64,000 bases of DNA from Zhaonella formicivorans (GTDB lineage Bacteria > Bacillota > DUOV01 > Zhaonellaceae): the NCBI RefSeq assembly GCF_004353525.1, contig NZ_CP085524.1, positions 248,001-312,000 of the forward strand, written 5' to 3'. This document shows, one piece after another, positions 9,113 through 17,768 of this stretch. A program made the translations under genes and the position numbers. How positions within the stretch are numbered: the first letter of the stretch is position 1; each line of letters starts with the position of its first letter. The notes below the pieces were generated by a model, which was not told the origin of the DNA, did not search any database, and saw nothing but the letters and a program-made list of their open reading frames with translations.

Positions 9113-9454
9113 ATGGAGAAATTATTTGAACAACTTAAGGTTTACTTAAAAATGGATACGGAAATATCCTTTGAAGAATTTGCTTCCTATTACCAGCAAG
9201 TTATTGATTTCCTGAAAGAAAATTACGACCGGTTAGACCAGGATGGGCTCTTGAAAGCCAGGTATATTACTTCCATTATTCAGTCCAACGCTTTAGACAG
9301 GGCCAGAAGAAAAGGAGTCCATGCCAAAAAATATAAAAAAATGGCGGAAAAATGCAACCTCTGGGCCGGCGCCGCCAATTACAAGCTGTTGCAGAGCGGC
9401 ATGACTCAAGAAGAAATTGATAGAATGGATAAGGAAATCAGCGATTCCATTTAA
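9113..9454 (+). CDS. Hypothetical helical protein, 113 residues
   Basis: Not recognised. The product is acidic at the start, mostly alpha-helical in composition, and has a basic patch (DRARRKGVHAKKYKK) in the middle. No cysteine pairs, signal or membrane segment. Ribosome site GGAATGGAG lies before the ATG. It is a single gene 79 bases upstream of the DEAD-box helicase and may be co-transcribed with it; the basic patch would fit RNA binding, but that is speculation. Confidence 0.75.
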   Translation: MEKLFEQLKVYLKMDTEISFEEFASYYQQVIDFLKENYDRLDQDGLLKARYITSIIQSNALDRARRKGVHAKKYKKMAEKCNLWAGAANYKLLQSGMTQEEIDRMDKEISDSI

Positions 9455-9538
9455 ACGCTGTATTTAGCTGCGAAGTATAGTTGCAAAAGCATTTGCCATG
9501 CTATAGGTAAGGCTATTTTCTACCGGGGAGATTTGTTT

Positions 9539-10699
9539 ATGGGAAAAAATCCTGAATTCCAAGAACTGGAGATTCCGGCACTTTTAGCTGCCAAACTGGC
9601 CCAACACGGGATTACAAGACCGACGGAAGTGCAGATTCAGGCTATACCGCCCATCCTCGAAGGCAGAGATGTTATTGCTGAGTCTCCTACGGGAACCGGT
9701 AAGACACTGGCTTACCTTTTGCCCCTTTTGAGCAAAGTCCAATTCCCCAGCAAGGAGTTACAGGCCATTATTTTAGTCCCCACCAGGGAGCTGGCCATGC
9801 AGGTTTTCAAAGTAGCAGCGGAATTAGGGGGAGAGGATTTATACTGTGTTGCACTTTTAGGGGGTGCAAATCTTAAGCGCCAAATTGAAAACCTAAAAAG
9901 AAAGCCGCAGATTGTGGTTGGCACTCCGGGCCGTATTTTGGAATTGATCAAGATGGGCAAACTCAGCGCGCATACTGTCAAGACGGTAGTGGTTGACGAG
10001 GTAGACAAGATGTTTGACAGGGAATTTAAACTGCACATTACTTCAATCATCAAGTCTACTTTAAAAAATCGGCAGCTGCTGTTTTTTTCAGCTACCGTTC
10101 CGGAGGGAGTTGCTGCGGCAGCCGCTGAAGTGATGCAAGATCCGGTAGAGATTAGGATAACGCAGGCAGGTAGAACGGCTCCCGGTATTGAGCATGTTTA
10201 CTTCATGGCTGAAGAAAGAAAAAAAGCTCTCACATTACAAAAGCTGATGGCCATTTACCGGCCCAATAAGGTCATAGTTTTTATTACTAGGAACGAAGGC
10301 GTGGCACCGTTGGCCCGGCGGCTAAGGGAGCTGGGACTGGCAGCCGAGGGATTGCACAGCGATCTGCCTCAGGCTGAGAGAAAAAATGTTTTGGAAAATT
10401 TCCGGCAGGGACAAAGCAAGGTGCTGGTTACCACCGATTTATTCTCAAGGGGAATGGATGTTTCAGGGGTAGATTATATTTTCAATTTTGACCTGCCGCC
10501 CAATGAAGAATACTACATTCACCGCGTGGGTCGGACCGGTCGTGCCGGTGAGCCGGGAACAGCCGTCAGCTTGGTGACCGAGAAGCAGAAGTTCATCATC
10601 GCCAAGTATGAAAAGAAGCTTGGCATTAAAATCAAACAGTATGGGATTGCTAATTCCGAAGTATTTCCCGTGCAGTACAGGACTCGTAAAAAACCATAG
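9539..10699 (+). CDS. DEAD-box ATP-dependent RNA helicase
   Basis: Complete two-domain RNA helicase core of 386 residues: Q motif (EIQIQAIPPIL region), motif I SPTGTGKT, Ia PTRELA, Ib TPGR, III SAT, and VI HRVGRTGRAG. Motif II reads DEVD rather than DEAD, a tolerated variant. There is no RNA-binding C-terminal extension, so it is a minimal helicase, probably for ribosome assembly or RNA turnover. Start: ATG at 9539, eight bases after GGGGAG; the upstream TTG at 9533 is too close to it. Confidence 0.93.
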   Translation: MGKNPEFQELEIPALLAAKLAQHGITRPTEVQIQAIPPILEGRDVIAESPTGTGKTLAYLLPLLSKVQFPSKELQAIILVPTRELAMQVFKVAAELGGEDLYCVALLGGANLKRQIENLKRKPQIVVGTPGRILELIKMGKLSAHTVKTVVVDEVDKMFDREFKLHITSIIKSTLKNRQLLFFSATVPEGVAAAAAEVMQDPVEIRITQAGRTAPGIEHVYFMAEERKKALTLQKLMAIYRPNKVIVFITRNEGVAPLARRLRELGLAAEGLHSDLPQAERKNVLENFRQGQSKVLVTTDLFSRGMDVSGVDYIFNFDLPPNEEYYIHRVGRTGRAGEPGTAVSLVTEKQKFIIAKYEKKLGIKIKQYGIANSEVFPVQYRTRKKP

Positions 10700-10711
10700 C
10701 AGTCAATATTT

Positions 10712-10735
10712 CTCCTCCATGATGGAGGAGTTTTT
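10712..10735 (+). terminator. Intrinsic terminator of the helicase gene
   Basis: CTCCTCCAT / ATGGAGGAG hairpin followed by TTTTTGTTTT, 12 bases after the stop codon. Confidence 0.85.
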
Positions 10736-10766
10736 GTTTTCTGCGGCGCCAGAAATAATTTCGCTG

Positions 10767-11474
10767 CTAAAATCCTGCAAGTTTCGCTGCATAAGGTGCC
10801 AGGAGGGCGGTCGTAATTCCTACCAATGCGATGGCAACGCCGCTCATGGCTCCCTGCAGTTCACTCTCCTGCATGGCTCGGGTAGTACCCAGGGCGTGGG
10901 AAGCTGCTCCCATGGCGATTCCCCGCGCTACTTCATTTTTTACCCCGAACAGAGACAGGATTTCTGGCCCGATTAAAGCACCAATCAAACCGGCAATAAG
11001 AACCACCCCTGCGGTTAAAGGGGGGATTCCTCCGAGGGTGCGGGCGACTTCCATGGCGATGGGGGTTGTTACCGATTTGGGTACCAAAGATAAAGCCACT
11101 TGGGGTGAAGCTTTGAACAGCAGAGCAATAAGCAGGGAGGTGGCCACTCCCGTTAAAGAACCTGTTATTACCCCGATTAGAACTGCCTGCCAGTTGCGCG
11201 CCAGGATTTTAATCTGTTTGCAGAGAGGAACAGCTAAAGCTACGGTAGCGGGACCTAAAAAAAAGCTCACTATTTTTGCCCCGGCGTTATAAGTTTCATA
11301 GGGAATTTTTGCAGTTGTCAGGAATAAGATGATCAGGCTGGTGGCCAGCAGCATAGGGTTAGCGACAGCAGAGCGAGTCTTTTTTTGAATAAGTAACCCT
11401 ATTTGATAAGCAGTCAAAGTTAGACTTACCCCAAAAACCGGTTGTCTGGTCAATTCTACAAAGAGATCAGTCAT
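10767..11474 (-). CDS. lrgB: LrgB/YohK family membrane protein
   Basis: LrgB-family protein (235 residues) with many hydrophobic helices; signatures PKSVTTPIAMEVARTLGG and GAASHALGTTRA are typical. LrgB pairs with the holin-like LrgA, and the pair has been linked to control of murein hydrolases, cell lysis, and, in Bacillus (PftAB) and streptococci, pyruvate uptake. The start codon overlaps the 3' end of lrgA by eight bases, indicating translational coupling. Confidence 0.93.
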   Translation of the reverse strand: MTDLFVELTRQPVFGVSLTLTAYQIGLLIQKKTRSAVANPMLLATSLIILFLTTAKIPYETYNAGAKIVSFFLGPATVALAVPLCKQIKILARNWQAVLIGVITGSLTGVATSLLIALLFKASPQVALSLVPKSVTTPIAMEVARTLGGIPPLTAGVVLIAGLIGALIGPEILSLFGVKNEVARGIAMGAASHALGTTRAMQESELQGAMSGVAIALVGITTALLAPYAAKLAGF

Positions 11475-11841
11475 AAAAAGTTCCTTTCCGTTTATGGTTT
11501 AAAGCCAAGTCCATGATCTTACCGGTTATGCCTAATACCAACAAGGTGCTAATAGTCGCAGTGGCCACGATGGCAACAAATTCACTGGAAATAAGTTCAA
11601 AATAGAGCATTAACCCAACTCCGGGCGGTATGAAAAACAAGGCTAGGTTATCTAAGAGCATGGCTGAAGCAGTTTCCACTTGCTCCATTTTAATTAAACC
11701 GCTTAAAATCAGGATCGCCAGCAAGATCATGCCTAAGACATTGCCGGGTATAGGCAACTGCAAGATTCCGGACAGTGCTTCGCCAATGAAATAAGTACCG
11801 GTGATAATGGCAAATTCCTTTATTAAATTAGAGTAGTTCAC
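11467..11841 (-). CDS. lrgA: LrgA/CidA family holin-like protein
   Basis: 124-residue four-helix membrane protein: ALSGILQLPIPGNVLGMILL (about residue 20) is the LrgA/CidA signature, followed by LFFIPPGVG. Start: GTG at 11841 preceded by GAAGGA; the frame is open far upstream, but those codons lie across the promoter at 11873-11900. Forms a two-gene operon with lrgB. No lytTR-type regulator gene is nearby. Confidence 0.92.
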   Translation of the reverse strand: MNYSNLIKEFAIITGTYFIGEALSGILQLPIPGNVLGMILLAILILSGLIKMEQVETASAMLLDNLALFFIPPGVGLMLYFELISSEFVAIVATATISTLLVLGITGKIMDLALNHKRKGTFYD

Positions 11842-11872
11842 ATTAAGTCCTTCTTTCTTTAAACTACATATA

Positions 11873-11900
11873 AGTCTACTAAAACGCTTCAGCTTGTCAA
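11873..11900 (-). promoter_or_regulatory. Sigma-A type promoter of lrgAB
   Basis: On the minus strand: TTGACA (11900-11895), a 16-base spacer and TAGACT (11878-11873), 32 bases upstream of the lrgA GTG. Confidence 0.65.
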
Positions 11901-11915
11901 GGCGGAAGAAACTGC

Positions 11916-11944
11916 AAAAATAAAAACCCGGCGGGCCGGGTTTT
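11916..11944 (-). terminator. Hairpin terminator between the pseudouridine synthase gene and lrgA
   Basis: AAAACCCGGC / GCCGGGTTTT stem (10 bp) with a two-base loop, followed on the minus strand by TTTTTATTTTT. Because lrgAB has its own promoter downstream, this most simply ends the rluA-type transcript. Confidence 0.85.
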
Positions 11945-12009
11945 CCATTCCAATGTTTTTTAAAGTATGTCTGTAAGTGAAGCCTTTTCTTCAAGTCCTT
12001 TTACTTTGG

Positions 12010-12046
12010 CAAATCAGAAAGTTGATCGACTTTTCTGATTTGCGTA
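12010..12046. repeat. Palindrome, AAATCAGAAA...TTTCTGATTT
   Basis: Inverted repeat of about 12 bp arms around a short GATC-centred loop (positions approximate by one or two bases). It is part of a cluster of hairpins filling the 345-base gap between lrgA and the pseudouridine synthase gene. Confidence 0.7.
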
Positions 12047-12070
12047 AGTGCAACTAGGGCTTCCGCCGGT

Positions 12071-12183
12071 CCTAAAGGACTGGAATTTCTACGCATTGTG
12101 TAAACACAACGCTAGAAATTCTGGCGCCCTAAAGGACTGGAATTTCTACGCATTGTGTAAACACAACGCTAGAAATTCTGGCG
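12071..12183. repeat. Tandem duplication of a 56-base palindromic unit
   Basis: Two identical 56-base units (12071-12126 and 12128-12183), period 57. Each contains a hairpin with arms GAATTTCTA...TAGAAATTC and an inner TTGTGT/ACACAA stem. The units end three bases before the stop codon side of the pseudouridine synthase gene. The layout resembles REP/BIME elements or small palindromic mobile units rather than a terminator. Confidence 0.88.
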
Positions 12184-12186
12184 CGC

Positions 12187-13131
12187 TTATAAGCTGGGCG
12201 CAAGCCAAGCTTTCTTTATTTCCAACAGAGCGATAGCTTTTTGCACGTCAGCTGGCAGGGGGCAAGTAAAAGTTAATGTTTTTCCTGTACGGGGATGCCA
12301 AAAGGAAAGGAGCCCTGCATGTAAAGCCTGTCGGCCCAGCAGAGCGGTAGAGCCCCCATACAGAGTATCGCCGCATACAGGGTGGCCGATAAAGCTTAAG
12401 TGTACCCTGATTTGGTGGGTGCGCCCGGTCTCAAGTTTTAAAGCAACTAAAGTGGCAGTTTGAAAACGCTGCAAAACCCGGAAATGGGTGATTGCCCGCT
12501 GTCCTTTGGCAGACACACCATCCCGGCTACGGGGAACAACAACCCTGACTAGGGAGTTTTCTTTGCGGGCAATAGGTTCATCAATAATACCCCGATCCTG
12601 GGTAATTACCCCTTCTACTAAAGCAGTGTATTCCCGTAACACTGTTTTTTGCGCCAGCTGTTTGGCTATCCCTTGATGTGCAAAATGATTCTGACCAATC
12701 AGGATTAAGCCGGAAGTGTCCTTGTCCAGACGGTTTATAGGCCGGAAAAGGGTATGTTTATCCTGTTGTTGCCAGTAGTAGGCCACCGCGTTAGCCAGAG
12801 TGCCTGACTGGTGAAGCCGCGAAGGGTGAACGGGCATGCCCGGAGGCTTATTAATTACCAGGAAATCGGCGTCCTCGTAAATTATTTCCAGGGGCAGGTT
12901 CTCCGGGGCGATACAGTTCTTTTCTGGCAGATTCAAATCTACTGTAACCGTGTCACCTGGTTGAACCCGGTAATTAGCTAGCACAGCAATTCCGTTTACT
13001 TTGATTTTGGAATGCTGTTTTAATTTGGTTACCAGTGAACGGGAAAGCTGCAGCCTGGTCCGAAGGATATATGCTACCGTAACATTTTGCTCCGGACTTT
13101 GTACCAAATAAGATAAATGAGGTCCTTCCAC
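12187..13131 (-). CDS. RluA/RluD-family pseudouridine synthase
   Basis: 314-residue enzyme with an N-terminal S4 RNA-binding domain (LSRSLVTKLKQHSKIKVNG) and the RluA catalytic domain. The active-site motif reads INRLDKDTSGL; the Asp is the nucleophile, and the usual first His is replaced by Asn, which occurs in the family. TGRTHQIRVHL is also conserved. It isomerises uridine in rRNA or tRNA; the exact target cannot be told from sequence. Start: GTG at 13131 with GAGGT eight bases upstream. Confidence 0.92.
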   Translation of the reverse strand: MEGPHLSYLVQSPEQNVTVAYILRTRLQLSRSLVTKLKQHSKIKVNGIAVLANYRVQPGDTVTVDLNLPEKNCIAPENLPLEIIYEDADFLVINKPPGMPVHPSRLHQSGTLANAVAYYWQQQDKHTLFRPINRLDKDTSGLILIGQNHFAHQGIAKQLAQKTVLREYTALVEGVITQDRGIIDEPIARKENSLVRVVVPRSRDGVSAKGQRAITHFRVLQRFQTATLVALKLETGRTHQIRVHLSFIGHPVCGDTLYGGSTALLGRQALHAGLLSFWHPRTGKTLTFTCPLPADVQKAIALLEIKKAWLAPSL

Positions 13132-13263
13132 TATTTTTTACCTCGCTTTTATTTTTGCAAATATTTTATGCCTTAATTAATTATTATCCCTTAAGTAAGG
13201 AGGTATTTCAAATCTAAAGTTGAACTTCTATTACTAAAATTATAGTGGAGGAGGAATTTTATT

Positions 13264-13578
13264 ATGGTAAAAGCGGAAATCGATGCCGGGGTTTGCGGTT
13301 TTAAAACGGAGGTCAATGCTTCCGGGGACATGATGAAGGTAAATCTGGAGATTAACAGCGGGTGCCCCAATATTCAAAAGTTGGCGGAAGAACTAAAAGA
13401 GTTGGAAGCCATGAAAGAAGTATTTGCTAAGATAGGTTCTACTAAAGTTTATGAATTGGCTTCCAAATACTGCCCCCACCCGGGTTGTCCCGTACCTGCA
13501 GGTATTATTAAAGCGGTGGAAGTAAGCGCCGGTTTTGCCTTGCCTAAGAATGCGGAAATTAAAATATCGAAAGAATAA
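13264..13578 (+). CDS. Conserved hypothetical protein with Cys motifs, 104 residues
   Basis: Small soluble protein of a family common in anaerobic Firmicutes, without known function. Four cysteines: Cys11 in DAGVCGF, Cys34 in NSGCPN, and a C-x4-C pair in KYCPHPGCPVP. These would suit metal or Fe-S binding (inference). The ribosome site GGAGGAGG is strong. It is a single gene between divergent and convergent neighbours. Confidence 0.8.
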   Translation: MVKAEIDAGVCGFKTEVNASGDMMKVNLEINSGCPNIQKLAEELKELEAMKEVFAKIGSTKVYELASKYCPHPGCPVPAGIIKAVEVSAGFALPKNAEIKISKE

Positions 13579-13595
13579 ACAGAAAAGCTAATTCG

Positions 13596-14504
13596 TTAAA
13601 GCGGATCTACACCCGACAAGTCAAAATCGGGAACAAATTCATCGCTTGCTGCTTCCAGCTCCTGCACAAAACCGTTTTCCAATCCAATTGCAAAAAAGAA
13701 GTCGATTAAGGTTTCGTATTCGGAAGCAGTGACTTTAGTATTAAGTTCCGGATAACAGGCCGCTTGATAAAGGGGAGTATACTGGGCCATAAGACTGAGA
13801 TATACATCACTGGGCAGATTTTGTTTAATCCATGATAAAATTTGCTTGGATTGTTCCAAGAAACCCGGCAAAAGCAGGTGGCGGATAATCAAGCCCTGCG
13901 TCAGTAAACCGTCGCTAGAAAAAACAGGGTTGCCCACTTGGCGGTGCATTTCCAACACCGCTTGGCTGGCAAAATGAAAGTAACGCGGGGCTTTAGAGTA
14001 TTTTTGCGCCAAAAAATCGTCATAATATTTTAGGTCTGGCAGATAAATATCTACCAGGCCTGAAATTGCCTGTAAAGCGGGCATTGAGTCGTAACCATTG
14101 GAGTTATAAATTACCGGGACCGACAGGCCTGCTTTTTTGGCAAGCAGCAAGGCCTCCGCTATGTGCGGTACATAGAGGGTAGGGGAAACCAAATTGATGT
14201 TATGGGCTCCCTGAGCTTGTAACTTCAGAAAAATTTGCGCCAGTTGCTCGATTGTAATTTCCCGACCGAGATGCTCCTGACTGATCCGGTAGTTCTGGCA
14301 AAAAACACAATTCAAGTTGCAGTGGGAGAAAAACACGGTGCCTGAACCAGTTACGCCACTTATACATGGTTCTTCCCACTGGTGCAGAAATGCTTTGGCT
14401 ACTTTAATATTTGCCCCACACCGGCAGTAGCCCAGTTCCCCCGCTAAGCGGTTGACACCGCATTGGCGTGGACAAAGGGTACAATTTTCTAACAAATGCA
14501 GCAT
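13596..14504 (-). CDS. Radical SAM protein, PflX-like (COG1313)
   Basis: 302-residue radical SAM protein of the PflX type, annotated elsewhere as putative pyruvate formate-lyase activating protein. The radical SAM cluster motif is CNLNCVFC (about residue 62), and an extra N-terminal CxxCxxxC set (CTLCPRQC) could bind a second metal site. Start: ATG at 14504 after AAGGAG. The substrate is unknown; no glycyl-radical enzyme is adjacent, so a pyruvate formate-lyase role is not supported here. Confidence 0.9.
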   Translation of the reverse strand: MLHLLENCTLCPRQCGVNRLAGELGYCRCGANIKVAKAFLHQWEEPCISGVTGSGTVFFSHCNLNCVFCQNYRISQEHLGREITIEQLAQIFLKLQAQGAHNINLVSPTLYVPHIAEALLLAKKAGLSVPVIYNSNGYDSMPALQAISGLVDIYLPDLKYYDDFLAQKYSKAPRYFHFASQAVLEMHRQVGNPVFSSDGLLTQGLIIRHLLLPGFLEQSKQILSWIKQNLPSDVYLSLMAQYTPLYQAACYPELNTKVTASEYETLIDFFFAIGLENGFVQELEAASDEFVPDFDLSGVDPL

Positions 14505-14613
14505 GTTTTAACTCCTTATTATCCATGGATGAGCAAGTCTCTGCTTTATAACAAGATAACAACAAAAATTGAAGTTGTCCAGGAATTTCACTGGAAACTG
14601 CAAGGAGTGTATT

Positions 14614-15183
14614 ATGCATAAATTCAGCTCTGAGAAACTAAAAAAATTAGACAGCCCACAGCGGCGAAAAATGCTACCGCCCCATGAGCTTGTCCCTTTG
14701 TTAAAAATTGATGAAACCGCAATTATAGCTGATATTGGCTGCGGCATAGGCAATTTCACCATTCCTTTAGCTGTTGCAGCTAAAAAAGGGCACGTTTATG
14801 CCCTGGACATCAGTGAGATAATGTTGGCTGAAGCCCGGCGGAGAGCAGAGGAACAGGCGCTGCATAACATCACTTTTTTACAATCGGCAGAAAATAAGCT
14901 GCCCCTAGAAAATGGTCGGGTAGACTTAGCTTTTATGGCTATGGTGCTGCACGAGGTTAAACAGCCGTTGGAGTTTTTGTCTGAAGTGCGGCGGACCTTG
15001 GTACCTGGTGGCCGGCTGACCATTTTAGAATGGGTTAAAGAAGAGATGGAAGCAGGACCACCTAAAGGGGAGCGTTTGAGTGAAAAAGAGACTGAATCCT
15101 TTCTTGCAGCATCGGGTTTTAGCGTAGAAGGATATGAAAGGTTTAAGGATTTCTTTTACCTCTTATTTGCAAAAAAAGAGTAA
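14614..15183 (+). CDS. Class I SAM-dependent methyltransferase
   Basis: 189-residue methyltransferase with motif I ADIGCGIGNFTIPLA (about residue 40), then YALDISEIML and a motif IV region LAFMAMVLHEV. It most resembles UbiE/Methyltransf_11 proteins; the substrate is unknown. Start: ATG at 14614 with AAGGAG upstream; earlier in-frame codons from 14569 lack a ribosome site. Divergent from the radical SAM gene, with about 110 bases between. Confidence 0.88.
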   Translation: MHKFSSEKLKKLDSPQRRKMLPPHELVPLLKIDETAIIADIGCGIGNFTIPLAVAAKKGHVYALDISEIMLAEARRRAEEQALHNITFLQSAENKLPLENGRVDLAFMAMVLHEVKQPLEFLSEVRRTLVPGGRLTILEWVKEEMEAGPPKGERLSEKETESFLAASGFSVEGYERFKDFFYLLFAKKE

Positions 15184-15262
15184 TATATTTCTAGCAGGAA
15201 AATCGTTTCCGAAAGCAAAGTAATAAAGTAATATTAGCAGCATTTTTTAGGAGGTAAGCAAC

Positions 15263-15907
15263 ATGACTAACGATTTATGGGAAATAATTGCTCAGCGCAG
15301 GAGCATTAGAAAATACACATCGGAAGATGTGCCCGATTCTGTACTGGAGGAGATCGTGGCAGCGGCCAATCAGGCCCCGAGTGCATGTAACAACCAAATG
15401 TGGAAGTTTATAGCCATCAAAAACAAGGAAATTCTGAGCAAGTGCGAACAGGCGGTAAACGCGGAATTGGATAAGATGAAAGAATGGCCGGAGGCCAAGG
15501 GGTTTGAAAACAAGTTGGAAGCCAGAAAGAAGGCCATAAACTTTTATACCAAGGCGCCGGTAACCATTGCGGTGTTTATGACCGAATACAAATATTATGA
15601 TCCCGACTATATTGATATGCTAAGCAGACACGGTTACGACAAAGAAAAGATAAAATATCATTTAGCCCATGCCGATATTCAGTCCATCGGAGCAGCCATT
15701 CAAAACCTGCTCTTGGCTGCTGAGGCGAAAGGATACGGGGCATGCTGGATGTGTGACCCTTTAATTGCTGCCGAGCCCATCAGAGAAATTTTGGGGTTGG
15801 ACGACGGACACCGCTTGATGGCCTTTATTCCTATCGGCAAACCTGCCAACCGTCCTGGACCGAGACCGAAAAAAGGACTAAATGAGGTCTATCAGCTGTT
15901 AAAGTAA
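15263..15907 (+). CDS. Nitroreductase family FMN-dependent oxidoreductase
   Basis: 214 residues. The N-terminal RRSIRKYTSEDVPDS and NQAPSACNNQ stretches are the FMN-binding signature of the nitroreductase fold. GYGACWMCDP near residue 160 and the GKPANRPGPRP tail are also typical. The physiological electron acceptor cannot be read from sequence. Ribosome site AGGAGG before the ATG. Confidence 0.9.
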   Translation: MTNDLWEIIAQRRSIRKYTSEDVPDSVLEEIVAAANQAPSACNNQMWKFIAIKNKEILSKCEQAVNAELDKMKEWPEAKGFENKLEARKKAINFYTKAPVTIAVFMTEYKYYDPDYIDMLSRHGYDKEKIKYHLAHADIQSIGAAIQNLLLAAEAKGYGACWMCDPLIAAEPIREILGLDDGHRLMAFIPIGKPANRPGPRPKKGLNEVYQLLK

Positions 15908-15973
15908 GATTACTGTATTTAATCTTTGAATAGCTCTTAAACTAGTATTTGTACCTGGAAGGCGGTGAATAGC

Positions 15974-17635
15974 TTGGGAAAAATCAAGATAACTTATAGC
16001 GACGGAACTGTTCAGGAAGTAGGGGAAGGTACTACGCTGCTGGAATTAAGTAAGGAAGCGCAACAAAACTATAAATCAACCATAGTAGCTGCAAAAGTTA
16101 ATAACGCGGTTAAAGATCTGAATTTTGAGCTAAAAGAAGATGCTCTGGTGGAATTTTTAGATCTTACTACTGATGACGGTTTCCGGATTTACCAGCGCAG
16201 CCTCTCGTTTTTGCTCATTAAAGCCGTGGGTGAGATCTTTCCTGAAGCGAGAGTAACGATAGAACATTCCATCAGCAAGGGTTTATATTGTGAGCTGCAT
16301 AATAAAGACCCGATTACCGAAAAAGATGTACGAAAAATTGAAAACCACATGCGGGAATTGGTGGAACAGGATATAACGTTCCACAAAGATACGGTCCCCT
16401 TGAACGAAGCGATTAAACTATTTGAAAAAGAAGGGCAAATGGATAAGGTCAGGCTTTTGAAATACCGGGAAAAACCAACCATTACCATCTACAGCTGCGG
16501 CTGGCTCAGGGACTATTTTTATGGTTATATGGTGCCAAGCACCGGTTTTCTAAAAAAATTTGAATTGAAGTATTACATGCCCGGCTTTATACTGCGTTAC
16601 CCCGACAAATTTAATCCTGAGGCAATCCCGGAGTATAAGGAGCAGCCCAAGCTGTTCAGCGTCTTCCGGGAAGCGGAAAAATGGGCACGTATTCTGGAAG
16701 TTACCGATGTAGGTGCGTTGAATGATCAGATTGCGGCAGGGCATGCGGATGATTTGATCAGGGTTTCAGAGGCTTTCCACGAAAAAAAGATTGCCCATTT
16801 CGCCGATTTAATCACTAAAGAGCGGGACCAAATCCGCATAATTTTGATTGCCGGTCCGTCTTCTTCGGGTAAAACCACTTTTGCCCAGCGGTTATCCGTG
16901 CAGCTCAGGGTAAACGGGGTAAAGCCCATTTCCATTTCTTTGGATGACTATTTTGTATCTCGGGATAAGACCCCTCTGGATGAAAAAGGCGAACCGGATT
17001 TCGAGGCGCTGGAGGCAATTGAATTGGACTTGTTTAACGAGCACCTGACAAAACTCATTCAGGGCGCTGAAGTGGAACTGCCTACTTTTAATTTTGTAAC
17101 GGGGCAGCGGGAATACAGGGGCAGGAAAATCAGAATTAAAAGAGATCAGCCCATTATCATCGAGGGGATCCATGGCTTAAATGAGAAGCTAACGGCTGCA
17201 ATTCCCAGAGGCAGCAAATTCAAAATATACGTCAGCGCATTAACTCAGTTGAACATTGATAGCCATAACCGGATTCCCACTACTGATGCCAGGATTATTA
17301 GAAGAATTGTACGGGATAGCCAGTTTCGGTCCCATGATGCCTTAAAGACGATTAAAATCTGGCCTAAGGTGAGAAGGGGTGAGGAAAGGAATATTTTTCC
17401 TTTCCAAGAGGATGCCGATGTGATGTTTAACTCTCACTTGGTCTATGAACTGGCGGTACTCAAAAGATATGCCGAGCCCCTGCTCCAGGCTATCGATGCC
17501 CAGCAGCCTGAATACTCGGAGGCTAAAAGACTGCTCAAGTTTTTGTCCTTCTTTTTACCAATGGAAGATTTTGAGGTGCCAAACAATTCAATTATCAGGG
17601 AGTTTATCGGTAATAGCAGTTTCTGCCGTGAATAA
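15974..17635 (+). CDS. TGS-domain nucleoside kinase (uridine kinase-like)
   Basis: About 553 residues in three parts: an N-terminal TGS domain (residues 1-60), a threonyl-tRNA-synthetase-like second domain (about 60-190, SKGLYCELHNKD), and a C-terminal uridine-kinase-like P-loop domain (IAGPSSSGKTTFAQRLS near 290, then DDYFVSR and EGIHGLNE). This fusion is common in Clostridia and is called nucleoside kinase; the true substrate is uncertain. Start: TTG at 15974, five bases after AAGGCGGTGA, a near-complete anti-SD match. The GTG at 15965 lies inside that ribosome site. Confidence 0.9.
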   Translation: MGKIKITYSDGTVQEVGEGTTLLELSKEAQQNYKSTIVAAKVNNAVKDLNFELKEDALVEFLDLTTDDGFRIYQRSLSFLLIKAVGEIFPEARVTIEHSISKGLYCELHNKDPITEKDVRKIENHMRELVEQDITFHKDTVPLNEAIKLFEKEGQMDKVRLLKYREKPTITIYSCGWLRDYFYGYMVPSTGFLKKFELKYYMPGFILRYPDKFNPEAIPEYKEQPKLFSVFREAEKWARILEVTDVGALNDQIAAGHADDLIRVSEAFHEKKIAHFADLITKERDQIRIILIAGPSSSGKTTFAQRLSVQLRVNGVKPISISLDDYFVSRDKTPLDEKGEPDFEALEAIELDLFNEHLTKLIQGAEVELPTFNFVTGQREYRGRKIRIKRDQPIIIEGIHGLNEKLTAAIPRGSKFKIYVSALTQLNIDSHNRIPTTDARIIRRIVRDSQFRSHDALKTIKIWPKVRRGEERNIFPFQEDADVMFNSHLVYELAVLKRYAEPLLQAIDAQQPEYSEAKRLLKFLSFFLPMEDFEVPNNSIIREFIGNSSFCRE

Positions 17636-17647
17636 AACTGGGTTGTT

Positions 17648-17759
17648 CAGTCCCTGGTCACCAGCAGGTTACGCCGTAGTTAGTCATTAGTCGTTAGTAA
17701 TAATAATCCCCAGTACGCCAGTCATCAGTAATTAAAGATATAACTGGTGACTGGGGACT
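17648..17759. repeat. Dispersed intergenic repeat (CTGGTGACTGGGGACT family), full copy
   Basis: Fills the gap between two convergent genes. It begins with a CAGTCCCTGGTCACCAG arm and ends with the complementary AACTGGTGACTGGGGACT arm at 17742-17759, with AGTCATTAGTCGTTAG-like repeats between. Related copies lie at 23611, 25775, 27841-28014 and 39794. Non-coding. Confidence 0.75.
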
Positions 17760-17768
17760 CATTTCTTG

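Noticed and set aside
12071-12183. Possible CRISPR array
   Set aside because: Only two units, with one base between them and no unique spacers; each unit is itself a long palindrome.
13596-14504. Pyruvate formate-lyase activase
   Set aside because: The protein is PflX-like and no glycyl-radical enzyme is adjacent, so only a general radical SAM call is made.
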